Shown in pieces: positions 10,884 through 20,514 of a DNA stretch of 64,000 nt. The DNA is from CAJQPP01 sp963793465 (GTDB lineage Bacteria > Planctomycetota > Planctomycetia > Pirellulales > Pirellulaceae): the NCBI GenBank assembly GCA_963793465.1, contig CAWCAJ010000005.1:682001-746000 (forward strand). Direction: 5' to 3'. Position 1 is the stretch's first letter, and every line of letters starts with the position of its first letter. The notes under the pieces were generated by a model. It searched no databases, was not told where the DNA came from, and was given only the letters and a program-made list of their open reading frames with translations. The translations under genes were made by a program, and so were the position numbers.

Positions 10884-11188
10884 GTTTCAGCCCCCAGTTG
10901 GATCAGGATCTTCAGCACCTGTTCCATGGAATCGTGGCAACCGGACGGAATCCGCACCATGGCACCACATGGCAAATCGATCTCGACCCCCGCCCGATCC
11001 ACCACCGAGACTGGCAGAAAAGTGGCCGCAGTCGGTTCCGGCCGATCCCCCAGAATCCGCCGCCACCGATAGAACGAATTCTCCGATACTCCGATCCGCT
11101 GACAGAACGCTGAAACGCTCAGCCCACTACTGGCTTGCTCCTCAAGCCACGCCAAACGCTGCTCTCTCGAATACCCTCGCCTCGACAT
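10880..11188 (-). mobile_element. tnpA: IS66-family TnpA (accessory protein)
   Basis: From ATG 11188 the protein reads MSRRGYSREQRLAWLEEQAS and ISVSAFC-like helix-turn-helix residues (FCQRIGVSENSFYRWRRI), then a C-terminal region ending in MEQVLKILIQLGAET. This is the IS66 accessory ORF that resembles a DNA-binding protein. An in-frame extension to 11236 is less likely. The outer end of the IS is just upstream: on the minus strand gtaagcg at 11252-11246 matches the usual IS66 terminal GTAAGCG. It abuts a 119-bp-type repeat. Confidence 0.82.
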
Positions 11189-11252
11189 CGCATCCTCCAG
11201 AAAAAACTGGAGAATAATCGACTCGTCAACATGCACTTCTCCGTGCGCTTAC

Positions 11253-11391
<139 letters not shown>

Positions 11392-11392
11392 G

Positions 11393-11524
11393 GCTCGCGC
11401 CCACGACAAGATTCTCCGCGTCGCTCGCACCATCGCCGACCTGGACGCCAGCGACAACATCTAGACGCATCATCTGATGGAGGCTGTGAATTACCGAATC
11501 CTCGACAGGAATATGCACCAATAG
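11393..11524 (+). pseudogene. Fragment of a comM/yifB (Mg-chelatase-like) 3' end, copy 1
   Basis: The frame reads AHDKILRVARTIADLDAS, then an in-frame TAG, then THHLMEAVNYRILDRN and a stop. This is the last 40 or so residues of ComM/YifB. The same segment, roughly 80% identical by eye, ends the longer fragment at 15069-15467. The two fragments have the same orientation and bracket cassette B. Confidence 0.8.
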
Positions 11525-11662
11525 CAGTCGCATCGGTTGATAGATCAAAACGGCACGGAGAGCCGTTCAACGTTGCTCGACTCTCCGAGTCGATTCTGAA
11601 GCGCTATTTGTTTTTAATCGCATTCCAATGGTCGGATCAGCTTATCGACCAGGTTGATCGGC

Positions 11663-12088
11663 TTATCGACCAGGTTGATCGTCGTTTCTTCCGGGCTTGA
11701 TTTGAAACGCGATTGATTTGGTTGCGAGATGTCCGTTTTCTTCCACGTAAAAATCTACTGACTGGTCCTGAATCGGCTGATTACCAACGTTGCACACCAG
11801 ATCGAACTGAGCGGTTTCGCCAGCATCGATTTCGAACGGTAACGACTTCGAACCGAAGTCGCAGGAGAGTCCTCAGCAAGCGTTGGTGCCAACCATTCGG
11901 GCGCGGGTGCTGGTGGCGTTGTGAACGTTGATCGAGATTCGTTGAATGCTGTTTGCTTGGGCAACTTCCAAATCGCCTGGATTGTCGATAACCACTGACA
12001 CCGCACCCGAATTGCTTGTCCAAAACATGGACACGCCTGCAGCTATTGCGATCAAGCCCATGCAGGCAAAGATGCTTGATGTTCTCAT
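11663..12088 (-). CDS. DUF1573-like exported protein with in-frame TGA, candidate selenoprotein (cassette B)
   Basis: ATG 12088 follows AAGGTG at six bases' spacing. The N-terminus (MRTSSIFACMGLIAIAAGVS) is a signal anchor. The exported domain reads VVIDNPGDLEVAQANSIQRI, then RMVGTNAC, then TGA at 11875-11873 as codon 72, then GLSCDFGSKSLPFEIDAGET and on to TAA 11663. The 69 codons after the TGA have no other stop and match the pattern of the cassette A DUF1573-like domain (LPLHIPAGE), so the frame is clearly one gene. The TGA sits beside Cys71 and near Cys76, where redox Cys are expected. A hairpin follows at SECIS spacing. The alternatives are a nonsense mutation or a sequencing error. The 3' end lies in a 21-bp tandem duplication (11640-11681). 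Confidence 0.68.
11842..11872 (-). promoter_or_regulatory. SECIS-like hairpin directly after the in-frame TGA
   Basis: On the minus strand GCGACUUCG pairs with CGAAGUCGU (nine pairs, the outermost G-U) around loop GUU at 11853-11851. There are 19 bases between the UGA and the loop. The described bacterial SECIS consensus has a loop of 3-14 bases, a G in its first two positions and 16-37 bases from UGA to loop, and all three hold here. Function would require SelB and tRNA-Sec elsewhere in the genome. Confidence 0.5.
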
Positions 12089-12190
12089 TGCTTCACCTTG
12101 CTGGAACACTTGGAAGGACAACTTAATTGTAGCAAAGATCGCATATCGTCTCCAATGGTGATGCGTCGTCGTCGCATGACGAATATCAAG

Positions 12191-13087
12191 CTAATCCAGA
12201 GCAACCACCTCGGTTCCGGCAATGGTGGCTAACGCGGGGATGATTTCCGAATCGATCTCGTAGGTATGGAAATGAACCGAACCATCAGCATTGGCAAAGT
12301 GACTACCGCCGGGGTGCAGGCTCCAGTAATGAAACAGGTCGCATTGCCGATCAATTTCACCACGTGAAAATTCGTATGGGCCGGTCGGACAGTCCTCGGC
12401 GTAGTTTGCACCATCATTAATTTCGCGTGCACCTAACAACATGTCGGGAGAACCCGACCCATCCTGACCAAAGCCTGCATACCACCAACCGTACCATTTG
12501 TCAGCGCTGGGTGGCCGTTCGGCGATCATGATCGTGTTGGACAAACCGTCTTTGATATCTGCAGGTCGTATTTTGGAATCACGAAAGAAGACTCCGTCTT
12601 GTGTAGTGTAGTTCGTCCCGCAAACACCAACGTAGCTGGTCAATGCGACAAGTCGATTCTCATGAGTGAAATGCGGTCCACTACTGCGAGGATCGGACGG
12701 ACACGAATAGAGACCTACGAAAGTTTGCAGAGCGACATGCGGCCCGGAAGTCGGATGAACACCTGCTGAAAATTCACTTTGAGATATCCGCGACAGGTTG
12801 TCTTGCTCAACATGCGGCAAGATTTGTGCGAGCCAACTGATACTGGGTCTCTGTTCATCATCAAACGAGTTGATTCCGGGAGGAAAGCTGCGACGACTGG
12901 ATTGATAGTTGGCCACCGCCAGAGCGATTTGCCGTAAATTGTTACTGCACTCCGTCCGCCGCGCCGCTTTCCGAACCGCTTGAACTGCAGGCAACAATAG
13001 GCCAACCAAAATTCCAATGATGGCGATGACCACCAACAGTTCGACCAACGTGAACCCTCTCTCTGCCAAATTCTTGTGACCTAACAT
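12191..13087 (-). CDS. DUF1559 pseudopilin (cassette B)
   Basis: A complete 298-residue member. The prepilin-like N-terminus is ERGFTLVELLVVIAIIGILV with the expected Gly before Phe and a Glu at position +5 of the mature part. It is followed by the family pattern RRTECSNNLRQIALAVANYQ. The C-terminus has HPGGSHFANADGSVHF, an exact H-X9-DG motif, and ends soon after as usual. It is the intact counterpart of the cassette A protein. The gene lies 81 bases after the anchored-protein gene and 102 bases before the DUF1573-like gene. Such proteins are numerous in planctomycetes and are thought to be surface or pseudopilus components; the individual role is unknown. Confidence 0.9.
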   Translation of the reverse strand: MLGHKNLAERGFTLVELLVVIAIIGILVGLLLPAVQAVRKAARRTECSNNLRQIALAVANYQSSRRSFPPGINSFDDEQRPSISWLAQILPHVEQDNLSRISQSEFSAGVHPTSGPHVALQTFVGLYSCPSDPRSSGPHFTHENRLVALTSYVGVCGTNYTTQDGVFFRDSKIRPADIKDGLSNTIMIAERPPSADKWYGWWYAGFGQDGSGSPDMLLGAREINDGANYAEDCPTGPYEFSRGEIDRQCDLFHYWSLHPGGSHFANADGSVHFHTYEIDSEIIPALATIAGTEVVALD

Positions 13088-13168
13088 CGTGTACTCAAGT
13101 TAAGACCAAATTTGAATTCAAACAGCTACTTTTCTACACCTCCGCAAACATGCGAAAAAAGCTCTCAG

Positions 13169-14176
13169 TCATCCTTGTTGGTTTTTTGCCGCACGGGTTC
13201 GAAAAAATAGTGCGGCACCAAAAAGCGTCAAACCAATTCCGGTAATTACCAATGCAAATGGCACATTCCATTTTTTTGGCGCGACAATTGGCTCAGGAAT
13301 CCCAAAGTAGGGCAGGCGTATTGTTGAATCCAAACCTTGACGACCGATTTCAATTTCATACGCGCATTCGGTTTTTAATTTTACGACATTATTCACTTTT
13401 TCCACACGCACAAACTTTTTGGGTACAGGAATCCCATTTTTTGAATAGTCGTATTCTGCATCGATTCGGTATTTGTGATGATACGAACCATTTGGCCGTT
13501 CAATTAAGGCGTCGAATTCGACCTCTCGAATCGCCCAGTAGTGATCGGGGTCGACAACAAGCCTGACGTTTGCTGTGGTGGTCGAAGTGAACTGGTGAGA
13601 ATAGCTTAGCTCAATCTGAACCAGCTCTTCTCCGTCAACGATGATTGGACTGGTCTTTTTAATATTCAAGTCGTCCAACTCGAGCCAAGTCTGATTTCCA
13701 TTTAACCAAGGGTTATAGCCATTTGAGAATTTGAAGGAGTTTAACGTTATGATTCGCTCCAGAATTGATTCTTTCAGGTCTGACGTATTAAAATCGTCAA
13801 CGAGATAAGACGGTTTGATTTCTAGGTCCTTTAGGAGCCAGGTCTTGCCGTCTGTGGCTCGCTCGAGGCGAAAGCGATAGCTTCCATTGGAACCAAAGAC
13901 ACTTTCCAAATTGTTGTGCTCGTGCCAAAACTGAACAAGTTTCCCGTCCTTTGCACTAACAAGGTTAGCCGTGTTGTTAAATGAACGACCGTCGCTTGTT
14001 GACTTGCAATTCCATGTGCCATTTGCTGTCTCACTGAGCAAATTGCCGGTTGTTTTCCAGCTGTCTTTCGCATGTTCGACAAATTTTTGTTCAGCAGAAG
14101 ATTGTTCATTCTGAACGTTTGAAACCAAGCAAAACATGCAAACTATCGGGAGCAGCAAATTAATAAATCGAACCAT
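13169..14176 (-). CDS. Exported membrane-anchored protein of cassette B
   Basis: A 335-residue protein with a signal peptide (MVRFINLLLPIVCMFCLVSN), a long exported domain rich in beta-type sequence, and a C-terminal helix (VPFALVITGIGLTLFGAALF) followed by basic residues. Before the helix stands RLPYFGIPEP, matching AYYGIS of the cassette A protein in position, so the two probably belong to one family despite low overall identity. A 10-bp hairpin lies 17 bases upstream. No enzyme motif is visible; function unknown. Confidence 0.78.
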   Translation of the reverse strand: MVRFINLLLPIVCMFCLVSNVQNEQSSAEQKFVEHAKDSWKTTGNLLSETANGTWNCKSTSDGRSFNNTANLVSAKDGKLVQFWHEHNNLESVFGSNGSYRFRLERATDGKTWLLKDLEIKPSYLVDDFNTSDLKESILERIITLNSFKFSNGYNPWLNGNQTWLELDDLNIKKTSPIIVDGEELVQIELSYSHQFTSTTTANVRLVVDPDHYWAIREVEFDALIERPNGSYHHKYRIDAEYDYSKNGIPVPKKFVRVEKVNNVVKLKTECAYEIEIGRQGLDSTIRLPYFGIPEPIVAPKKWNVPFALVITGIGLTLFGAALFFRTRAAKNQQG

Positions 14177-14192
14177 TTCAAATCTCTGATAC

Positions 14193-14217
14193 CGGGGTGT
14201 GGTTTGACCACACCCCG
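14193..14217 (-). promoter_or_regulatory. Intercistronic hairpin before the anchored-protein gene (cassette B)
   Basis: The arms cggggtgtgg and ccacaccccg pair perfectly over 10 bp around a 5-base loop, between the MauE-like stop and the anchored-protein start. No U run follows. It may act in mRNA processing or differential expression. It occupies the same place as the hairpin of cassette A with a different sequence. Confidence 0.6.
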
Positions 14218-14283
14218 TCGAAAACGTGTTTATTGGCTTCTTACTTCTTTAGTTGTGTTCACACACGCATTCACGTTCTTGGC

Positions 14284-14667
14284 CTACAGGAATATTGTTA
14301 ACGCAACCATCGCTATATCAAAAATTAGCATTGGCAACGGACGTGATGGCAACCTTCCCAAGCACCCACAGTCTACTTCGCCTAACGTCAACGATCTTAA
14401 ATTCCAGAATACAAACACGATAAATAGACCTGCTGCCATCCCCAAGCTCTTAGTTCGATCTTTGCTGAACAACAACATTAAGGCGACGCATACTTCGATA
14501 CTTATGATCAAAAGGCTGAACCAAGCTGGTATCGAGGAGTTTGATTCGACGACTGATTGAAAGACGAGTTGCTCAAATTTGAGAGCCGAAGCAGCCAAAA
14601 GCACGATTGCGGCAATTAGACAGGCATAGCGGACCATTGCAACGTCTTTTGGTCGTAAATCACACAT
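14284..14667 (-). CDS. MauE-like redox membrane protein (cassette B)
   Basis: About 127 residues with four hydrophobic segments (YACLIAAIVLLAASALKF, FSLLIISIEVCVALMLLF, MAAGLFIVFVFW and MLIFDIAMVALTIF). The Cys pair is in VDCGCLG (Cys100, Cys102), equivalent to CGCFG of the cassette A fusion. I chose ATG 14667, which follows GGTGGAG by nine bases; a GTG at 14682 and an ATG at 14637 are alternatives. It is the first gene of cassette B, about 150 bases after the promoter-like site. It probably transfers electrons or disulfides across the membrane for an exported partner. Confidence 0.78.
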   Translation of the reverse strand: MCDLRPKDVAMVRYACLIAAIVLLAASALKFEQLVFQSVVESNSSIPAWFSLLIISIEVCVALMLLFSKDRTKSLGMAAGLFIVFVFWNLRSLTLGEVDCGCLGRLPSRPLPMLIFDIAMVALTIFL

Positions 14668-14814
14668 CGGTCGTCGCTCCACCTCACATGAAAAGGAATG
14701 CTTTTCTACTCTCAGGATTCGACCTGGAATCGAAGTGCCATTCGTTTGATCGTCGCCATTGGTTTTGTTTCTATGATTCCCTGAAATGAGTAAGCAACGT
14801 CGATTTGAACTTGT

Positions 14815-14849
14815 TTTTTAGCACGCGGGGGGGGGGGGGGGCATGTCAA
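14815..14849 (-). promoter_or_regulatory. Promoter-like site with a 15-bp C run in its spacer (cassette B)
   Basis: Minus strand: TTGACA (14849-14844), TG, 15 C (14841-14827), GCGTGC, then TAAAAA (14820-14815). TGC just before the -10 makes it an extended -10. The -10 matches only four of six consensus bases, so this site is weaker than that of cassette A. The spacer is 23 bp. Layout and tract length mirror cassette A, which supports a shared switching design. Confidence 0.55.
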
Positions 14850-15068
14850 CAGTTTTTTTGTCATTTTCACTCTCTTTCCCGTAGTCTTCCCCAGTTGTTA
14901 CTCGTTTAGAAGGCTTTCATTCGGTAGAAGCGAATTTAAATGCAACGAAGTTCATTAAGTGGTTGCAGGGAGTTTCGGTATCTTTCCCCATCGTTGCGAA
15001 AACCGTCTATACGCATCTTTGGGAATAGCAGGGCGTTTGTCCGAATCCTACATGGGAACGAAAAAAGA
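14850..15068. other. Non-coding stretch upstream of cassette B
   Basis: Between the promoter-like site and the comM fragment I see no gene. Short frames here have no ribosome binding site or family pattern. Confidence 0.5.
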
Positions 15069-15467
15069 AGCGGCCCGTTGCTCGATCGAATCGGCATTCA
15101 CATCGAAGTGCCGGCCACGGAGTATAAGGAACTGGCATCGCGGTTACCGGGCACGTCTTCGGCGGAGATGCGGGAACAGGTGATCGTGGCCCGTCGGGGG
15201 CAAGCGGAACGTTTTGGGCAGGATCGTTCGATCTACAACGCCAACCTGTCCAGTCGTCAATTGCGTGAGTACTGTCCGTTGGACGGTGCCTGTCAGGAGA
15301 TCATGAAGGCGGGTGTCAACGAGATGGGTTTGTCGGCGCGGGCCCACGACAAGATCCTGCGTGTGGCTCGCACAATCGCGGACCTGGATGCCAGCGAAAC
15401 GATTCAGACACACCACTTGATGGAAGCGGTCAACTACCGGATTCTGGATCGCAACATTTGGAGTTAG
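15069..15467 (+). pseudogene. C-terminal fragment of ComM/YifB (Mg-chelatase-like), copy 2
   Basis: The frame from 15069 reads SGPLLDRIGIHIEVPATEYK, then AEMREQVIVARRGQAERFG, LSSRQLREYCPL, and AHDKILRVARTIADLDAS through to LDRNIWS and TAG. This is the last 130 or so residues of a ComM/YifB AAA+ protein (about 500 residues when complete). Upstream codons are unrelated, so the gene is truncated. The last part is duplicated at 11393-11524. The second repeat array starts 20 bases after the stop. Confidence 0.85.
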
Positions 15468-15487
15468 GGATCACAAAGGAGCGTTTT

Positions 15488-16401
<914 letters not shown>

Positions 16402-16520
16402 TCTCTGGAGAGCCCATTGTCAAGAAAATTTCCAAAAAAAAATAGGGTCTTAATCGTCGCGTTTTCTGGGAACTTGAATCGCTTTCGCATGGAATTCAAA
16501 TCGGCTCAATCGACCCATCT

Positions 16521-18119
16521 TCACTCTCGTTTGGCATCCCGTATAAAGTCGTTCTGGATTGAGGTCCATTTCGCGACCATTTCCTGGAGTTGTTCCGGTT
16601 GCACTGAGGCCAGATCATTGGACTCGGTTCGATCCACGGTCAAATCATAGAGTTGCCACTCCGACGTGGATGTTTTGACCGCTTTCCAATTTTCGACTTG
16701 AATGGCCCGATGATTTTCGTGCGACCACCATAGCCAGTCCCTTGGCTCGGCCAGCTTGCCTTCCTGGTCACTCAACAATGCCGATGCGAGGCTGCGGCCC
16801 GGGAAAGCAACCTCATTTTCGCTGCTTGAGTCGAGGTCTAAACCAGCGAGTTCCAGACAGGTCGGTACGACATCGACCACATGGCCCGGCGTGTCATTCC
16901 AGGTGCCGGCCGCTTGAATCCCTTGGGGCCAGTGAGCGATCAACGGAGTGGCTATGCCGCCTTCGTGAACCCACGTTTTATGTTTGCGAAAAGGCGTGTT
17001 GCCGACGGTCGACCAACCGGGGCCAAGGCACAGATGAGTATCTGCCGAACCGGGCTCGGCATTGGGATTGTGTCCGTCGTCGCGGATCATTAATTCGCTG
17101 CTACTGCCATTGTCGGAAAAGAACAGAATCAGAGTGTTCTCGAATTGATTTGTGTCGCGAAGGTGTTGAAAGATACGGCCGAGTTCTTGATCGATGCGAT
17201 CTACCATCGCTGCGTGAATCGCCATTTTGGTTGCCTGAAATTCTTTTTGCTCGTCCGTCAGTTGGTCCCAGGCCGCAGGGAAGGCAACTTCTCCGGGTCC
17301 GTAAGCCTTGATGTCCTGGGGCCTCGGATAAGGCGCTCCCGTTTCCGATTCGACCTTGGATAATTGGCCGGAGATGATCTGCAACTGTTGAATCCTCTGC
17401 CACCGTTCCTTGCGGATTTCGTCCCAGCCGCGTCGGTAAATTTCTCTGTATTTGGCAATGTCCTCGGGCAAGGCGTGCAAGGGAAAGTGTGGTGCGGTAA
17501 GAGCCAAATAGTGGACGAAGGGTTGTTCGGCATGACGGGCGGAGTGTCGCTTCAGGATCTCGATCGTTTGCGTGGCCAGGTCCGTTGTCGCGTAGTAGTC
17601 GGTGCCGCGAGGAATCGCGGGAAGTTTTTCGTCGTTTAGAAAACGAGTCTTCGGACTAAAAAAACGAGCCTGATCGCCGAGGAAATAGGACTCGTCAAAA
17701 CCAGCTTTGATGGGCGTACTGTCCAGGTGCCACTTGCCAGTGTGGTAGCCTCGATAGCCAGCCTTGCGCAGCCGTACAGGAACCATCGGTGCCCAGGCTG
17801 GGCGTTGACCACCCATACCGCTGGGTTGGATGCCCGGCAGTTTGTCCCGCCGTACCTGTTGCGCGTAATAGCCTGTCATCAGGCTGGCGCGAGTCGGCCA
17901 GCAGCGGCCCGTATTGTAAAAACGACTGAAACGGATTCCGCCGTTGGCCAATCCATCCAGGTTTGGCGTTTCGATTTCGCCGCCATAGCAGCCCAGATCT
18001 GAAAAGCCGAGGTCGTCGGCCATGATGATCATGATGTTGGGTGGATCCCCGGCCATCGCCGTAAGGCCAGCGTGCCAGGTTGTGATGGCGAGCAACAGGA
18101 GCAGTGGTTTAAGCTGCAT
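16521..18119 (-). CDS. Secreted type I sulfatase (arylsulfatase family)
   Basis: Sulfate ester hydrolase of the formylglycine-dependent S1 class. The signal peptide is MQLKPLLLLLAITTWHAG from ATG 18119, preceded by CGGAG at eight bases. An in-frame GTG at 18155 is less likely. NIMIIMADDLGFSDLGCYGG holds the metal-binding Asp pair. GRCWPTRASLMTGYY is the sulfatase signature; Cys would become formylglycine, and Thr replaces the common Ser. HTGKWHL, APHFPLH and FFSDNGSSSE follow as expected. The 533-residue length is normal. Planctomycetes use many such enzymes on sulfated algal polysaccharides; the substrate here is unknown. Confidence 0.95.
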   Translation of the reverse strand: MQLKPLLLLLAITTWHAGLTAMAGDPPNIMIIMADDLGFSDLGCYGGEIETPNLDGLANGGIRFSRFYNTGRCWPTRASLMTGYYAQQVRRDKLPGIQPSGMGGQRPAWAPMVPVRLRKAGYRGYHTGKWHLDSTPIKAGFDESYFLGDQARFFSPKTRFLNDEKLPAIPRGTDYYATTDLATQTIEILKRHSARHAEQPFVHYLALTAPHFPLHALPEDIAKYREIYRRGWDEIRKERWQRIQQLQIISGQLSKVESETGAPYPRPQDIKAYGPGEVAFPAAWDQLTDEQKEFQATKMAIHAAMVDRIDQELGRIFQHLRDTNQFENTLILFFSDNGSSSELMIRDDGHNPNAEPGSADTHLCLGPGWSTVGNTPFRKHKTWVHEGGIATPLIAHWPQGIQAAGTWNDTPGHVVDVVPTCLELAGLDLDSSSENEVAFPGRSLASALLSDQEGKLAEPRDWLWWSHENHRAIQVENWKAVKTSTSEWQLYDLTVDRTESNDLASVQPEQLQEMVAKWTSIQNDFIRDAKRE

Positions 18120-18503
18120 GGGAAACTCCGGATTCAGCAGGGAATGGCTAACCACAAGGTTCTCGGGCCCCAGGGACCAAACGCCTACCAGCTTAGCAGT
18201 TTGCAGACTCGTCTGCCGTTCCAGGCCCCTTGTCAGGCAAATGGGTGGACGCCGGCAGCAAATTCCTGCGATTCTGTGGTTGACTGCGCTGTTTGGACTG
18301 AATCACTGCTCTAGCGGCTGCACCGGGACGGCAAACCCAGGCCCCGCTTGTTTTTTCCGGCACAACGGAACGAAATGGCATTACGTTGAGAAAAATCGCG
18401 CTATAATCTGCTGTCGAACGAAAATCCCCTGAGGAGTTTGCCCCGAGAAGGGGGAGCCGAAGCGGATAGCTGTCCATGGATTCCCTCCCGCCTTGTCCCG
18501 CAA
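18120..18503. other. Intergenic region between the divergent sulfatase and nadK genes
   Basis: No gene is supported. A TATAAT at 18402-18407, about 100 bases before nadK, could be a -10 element, but no good -35 stands at the right distance. Confidence 0.4.
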
Positions 18504-19403
18504 ATGATGCAACCTGCTCAGCCTGAAAACAAACGAGTACGGACTCTGATCCTGGGTTCCGGAGACCGCCGACCGGAAGTCTTGACCCAGGTGGAAAAGC
18601 TGCGTCCAGTGATTCGTGACTTTGCCGAGATCGTCGCCGAGGATTTTCAATTCGCTGATGATTTTGATCTGTCAGCTCACGCAGCGGACATGGCCATCGT
18701 GTTGGGCGGCGATGGTTCGATCCTGCGGGCAGCCAAGTTTATGGGGTCCCATCAACTACCCGTATTGGGTGTCAACCTCGGGAAGCTCGGGTTTTTGGCT
18801 GACATTCAGCCAGATGAGTGAGCAACCGCCTTGCAACTGATTTGCGATGAAGAATTTCGGTTAATTGATCACTTGATGTTGCGTTGTCGCATTTTCCGGG
18901 ATGGCGAAACGTTGATCGATCAATTGGGGCTGAATGAACTGGCGGTGTTGAGTGGGCCGCCGTTTTCGATTCAATATATTGACCTTTACGTCGATGGGCT
19001 GTTGGCGACATCATATGCTTGCGACGGGTTAATTATCAGCACACCGGTCGGATCAACGGCCCATAACCTGTCGGCAGGCGGGCCGATACTGCGAAAAAAC
19101 CTGGAGGCCTTTGTGATCTCGCCGATCAATCCACACACGCTGACGGTACGACCGGTCGTGGACCGCGCCGACCGGATTTACGAGCTGGTTGTACGGGGCG
19201 AAAACGAGTCCACGTCGGCGGTCCTGGACGGTCAGGTTCTGGCGCGACTCGACCCCCAATTACGAGTGCGGGTGGAACGGGCGGAACCGGTATTTCAGTT
19301 GATCGAGGTCCAGGGTCAGGGCTACTATCGCACACTGCGTGAGAAACTTGGTTGGCGGGGAAACTTCATCAACCGGCCCGAACAACCGATCGACGATTGT
19401 TAG
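18504..19403 (+). CDS. nadK: NAD kinase, interrupted by one in-frame TGA
   Basis: ATP-dependent phosphorylation of NAD to NADP. IVLGGDGSILRAAKFMG contains the GGDG motif. VLGVNLGKLGFLADI follows, and after the break TPVGSTAHNLSAGGPI is the conserved substrate loop. The frame is continuous from ATG 18504 to 19403 (299 codons before the stop) apart from TGA at 18819-18821, after QPDE. Family members usually have an aromatic residue there, so TGG changed to TGA is likely, by mutation or sequencing error. No SECIS-like hairpin follows. NAD kinase is essential in most bacteria, which favours an error. ORF finders would report two pieces, 18504-18821 and 18831-19403. Confidence 0.88.
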
Positions 19404-19440
19404 CAAGCTTCAAAACCCTCACTCGCATGGAGGCGGGACG

Positions 19441-20454
19441 TTGTTTTATTCTAAACTGAGACGATTGACGTTGGTGACACTGTTGATGGTCTGCCCCTTG
19501 GGCAAGCTGCCTGGCCAACAGGAATCTTCCGACCAAACCGCCGTCGACCGTTCGACGCAACGGGCGGAACAGCGGCAATCCTGGATGTTGCAACACCTGC
19601 TGCAACCGGATGAGACCCTGCGTTGGAAGGTGGAGCAGATTGCGACGACGGATACTGCGATGGCGGGGTTCAGCGAACAGACTTCGCTGCGGACCCGTTC
19701 GGTGATCGCCTGGAAGGTGTTGGGCGTCGATCAGAATGGCAACATGACCATTCAGGATCAACTGGAGTCGGCCGTGGAATGGCAAAAAATTGGCGATGCC
19801 GATCCGGTCAGCTACGACAGCAGCCAGGACGAAGAGGTACCCGACCTGTACCTTTCCACGGCGGAAAAAATCGGCAAACCGATTGCCACGACGACGATCA
19901 GTCCTTCCGGCAGGGTCCTGCAGAAAGAAAATCACATTCCCACGATCGAGTTTGGCATGGGGCAATTTACGTTACCCCTGCCGGACCAGGCGGTCACGCT
20001 GGGCGCCCAATGGAATACGCCCGAGGATTTGCAGGCCCGTAAGGGTGACGGGACGTTGAAGGTGATCAAGACCCGCATGCTTTATACATTGCGGGAGGTT
20101 GAGAATGGTCTGGCGACTATCTCCTTCCGCCGCGAAGTCCTGACACCGGTGGAGGATCCCAAGGTTAAAAGTCAAATCCAGCAAAAACTCAACCAGGGCG
20201 CGTTGTTTTTTGATATTGCCACAGGTCGGATTACACGCAAAGTGGTGCAATGGGACGAAAAAGTGCAAGGATTTGAAGGGGCCGACAGCTACCTGCACTA
20301 TGTGGGCAGCTATACCATGGAGTTGATGGAGGACGCGGAAGCCACTGCGCAAGTCGATAACGGCAATCCCTTGAAGCCGCTGAAGATCGAAAAAGGCGAG
20401 CGTTCGTCTCGTTACCTGCGACCCCGCGACGGCAAGCCCCTGATCCGGAAGTAG
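19441..20454 (+). CDS. Exported protein, DUF6263-like
   Basis: Chosen start TTG 19441 follows GGAGGCGGGACG; an in-frame ATG at 19339 would overlap nadK by 65 bases and put the signal peptide inside. The N-terminus LFYSKLRRLTLVTLLMVC is a signal peptide ending near LPGQQ. The mature part is beta-rich (ETLRWKVEQIATTDTAMAGF, then VIAWKVLGVDQNGNMTIQDQ). This resembles the planctomycete DUF6263 family, but that assignment is from memory of its pattern. The basic C-terminus is SSRYLRPRDGKPLIRK. Likely periplasmic; function unknown. Confidence 0.72.
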   Translation: MFYSKLRRLTLVTLLMVCPLGKLPGQQESSDQTAVDRSTQRAEQRQSWMLQHLLQPDETLRWKVEQIATTDTAMAGFSEQTSLRTRSVIAWKVLGVDQNGNMTIQDQLESAVEWQKIGDADPVSYDSSQDEEVPDLYLSTAEKIGKPIATTTISPSGRVLQKENHIPTIEFGMGQFTLPLPDQAVTLGAQWNTPEDLQARKGDGTLKVIKTRMLYTLREVENGLATISFRREVLTPVEDPKVKSQIQQKLNQGALFFDIATGRITRKVVQWDEKVQGFEGADSYLHYVGSYTMELMEDAEATAQVDNGNPLKPLKIEKGERSSRYLRPRDGKPLIRK

Positions 20455-20514
20455 CTCCCGGCTGTGGTCCCTGATGCCATCCCGCCCCACGCCCCCTGCG
20501 CCGGAGACTGGCTA

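Noticed and set aside
14650..14800. A 15-codon frame in the cassette B leader ending in TGA, considered as a second Sec peptide
   Set aside because: The TGA is followed two codons later by TAG, there is no SECIS-like structure and no homologue in cassette A.
18379..18407. nadK promoter
   Set aside because: A TATAAT is present, but no -35 at 16-18 bp; the nearest TTGAGA is only 10 bp away.
18819..18860. Selenocysteine insertion in nadK
   Set aside because: No stable hairpin with suitable loop spacing follows the TGA, and homologues have an aromatic residue rather than Cys there.
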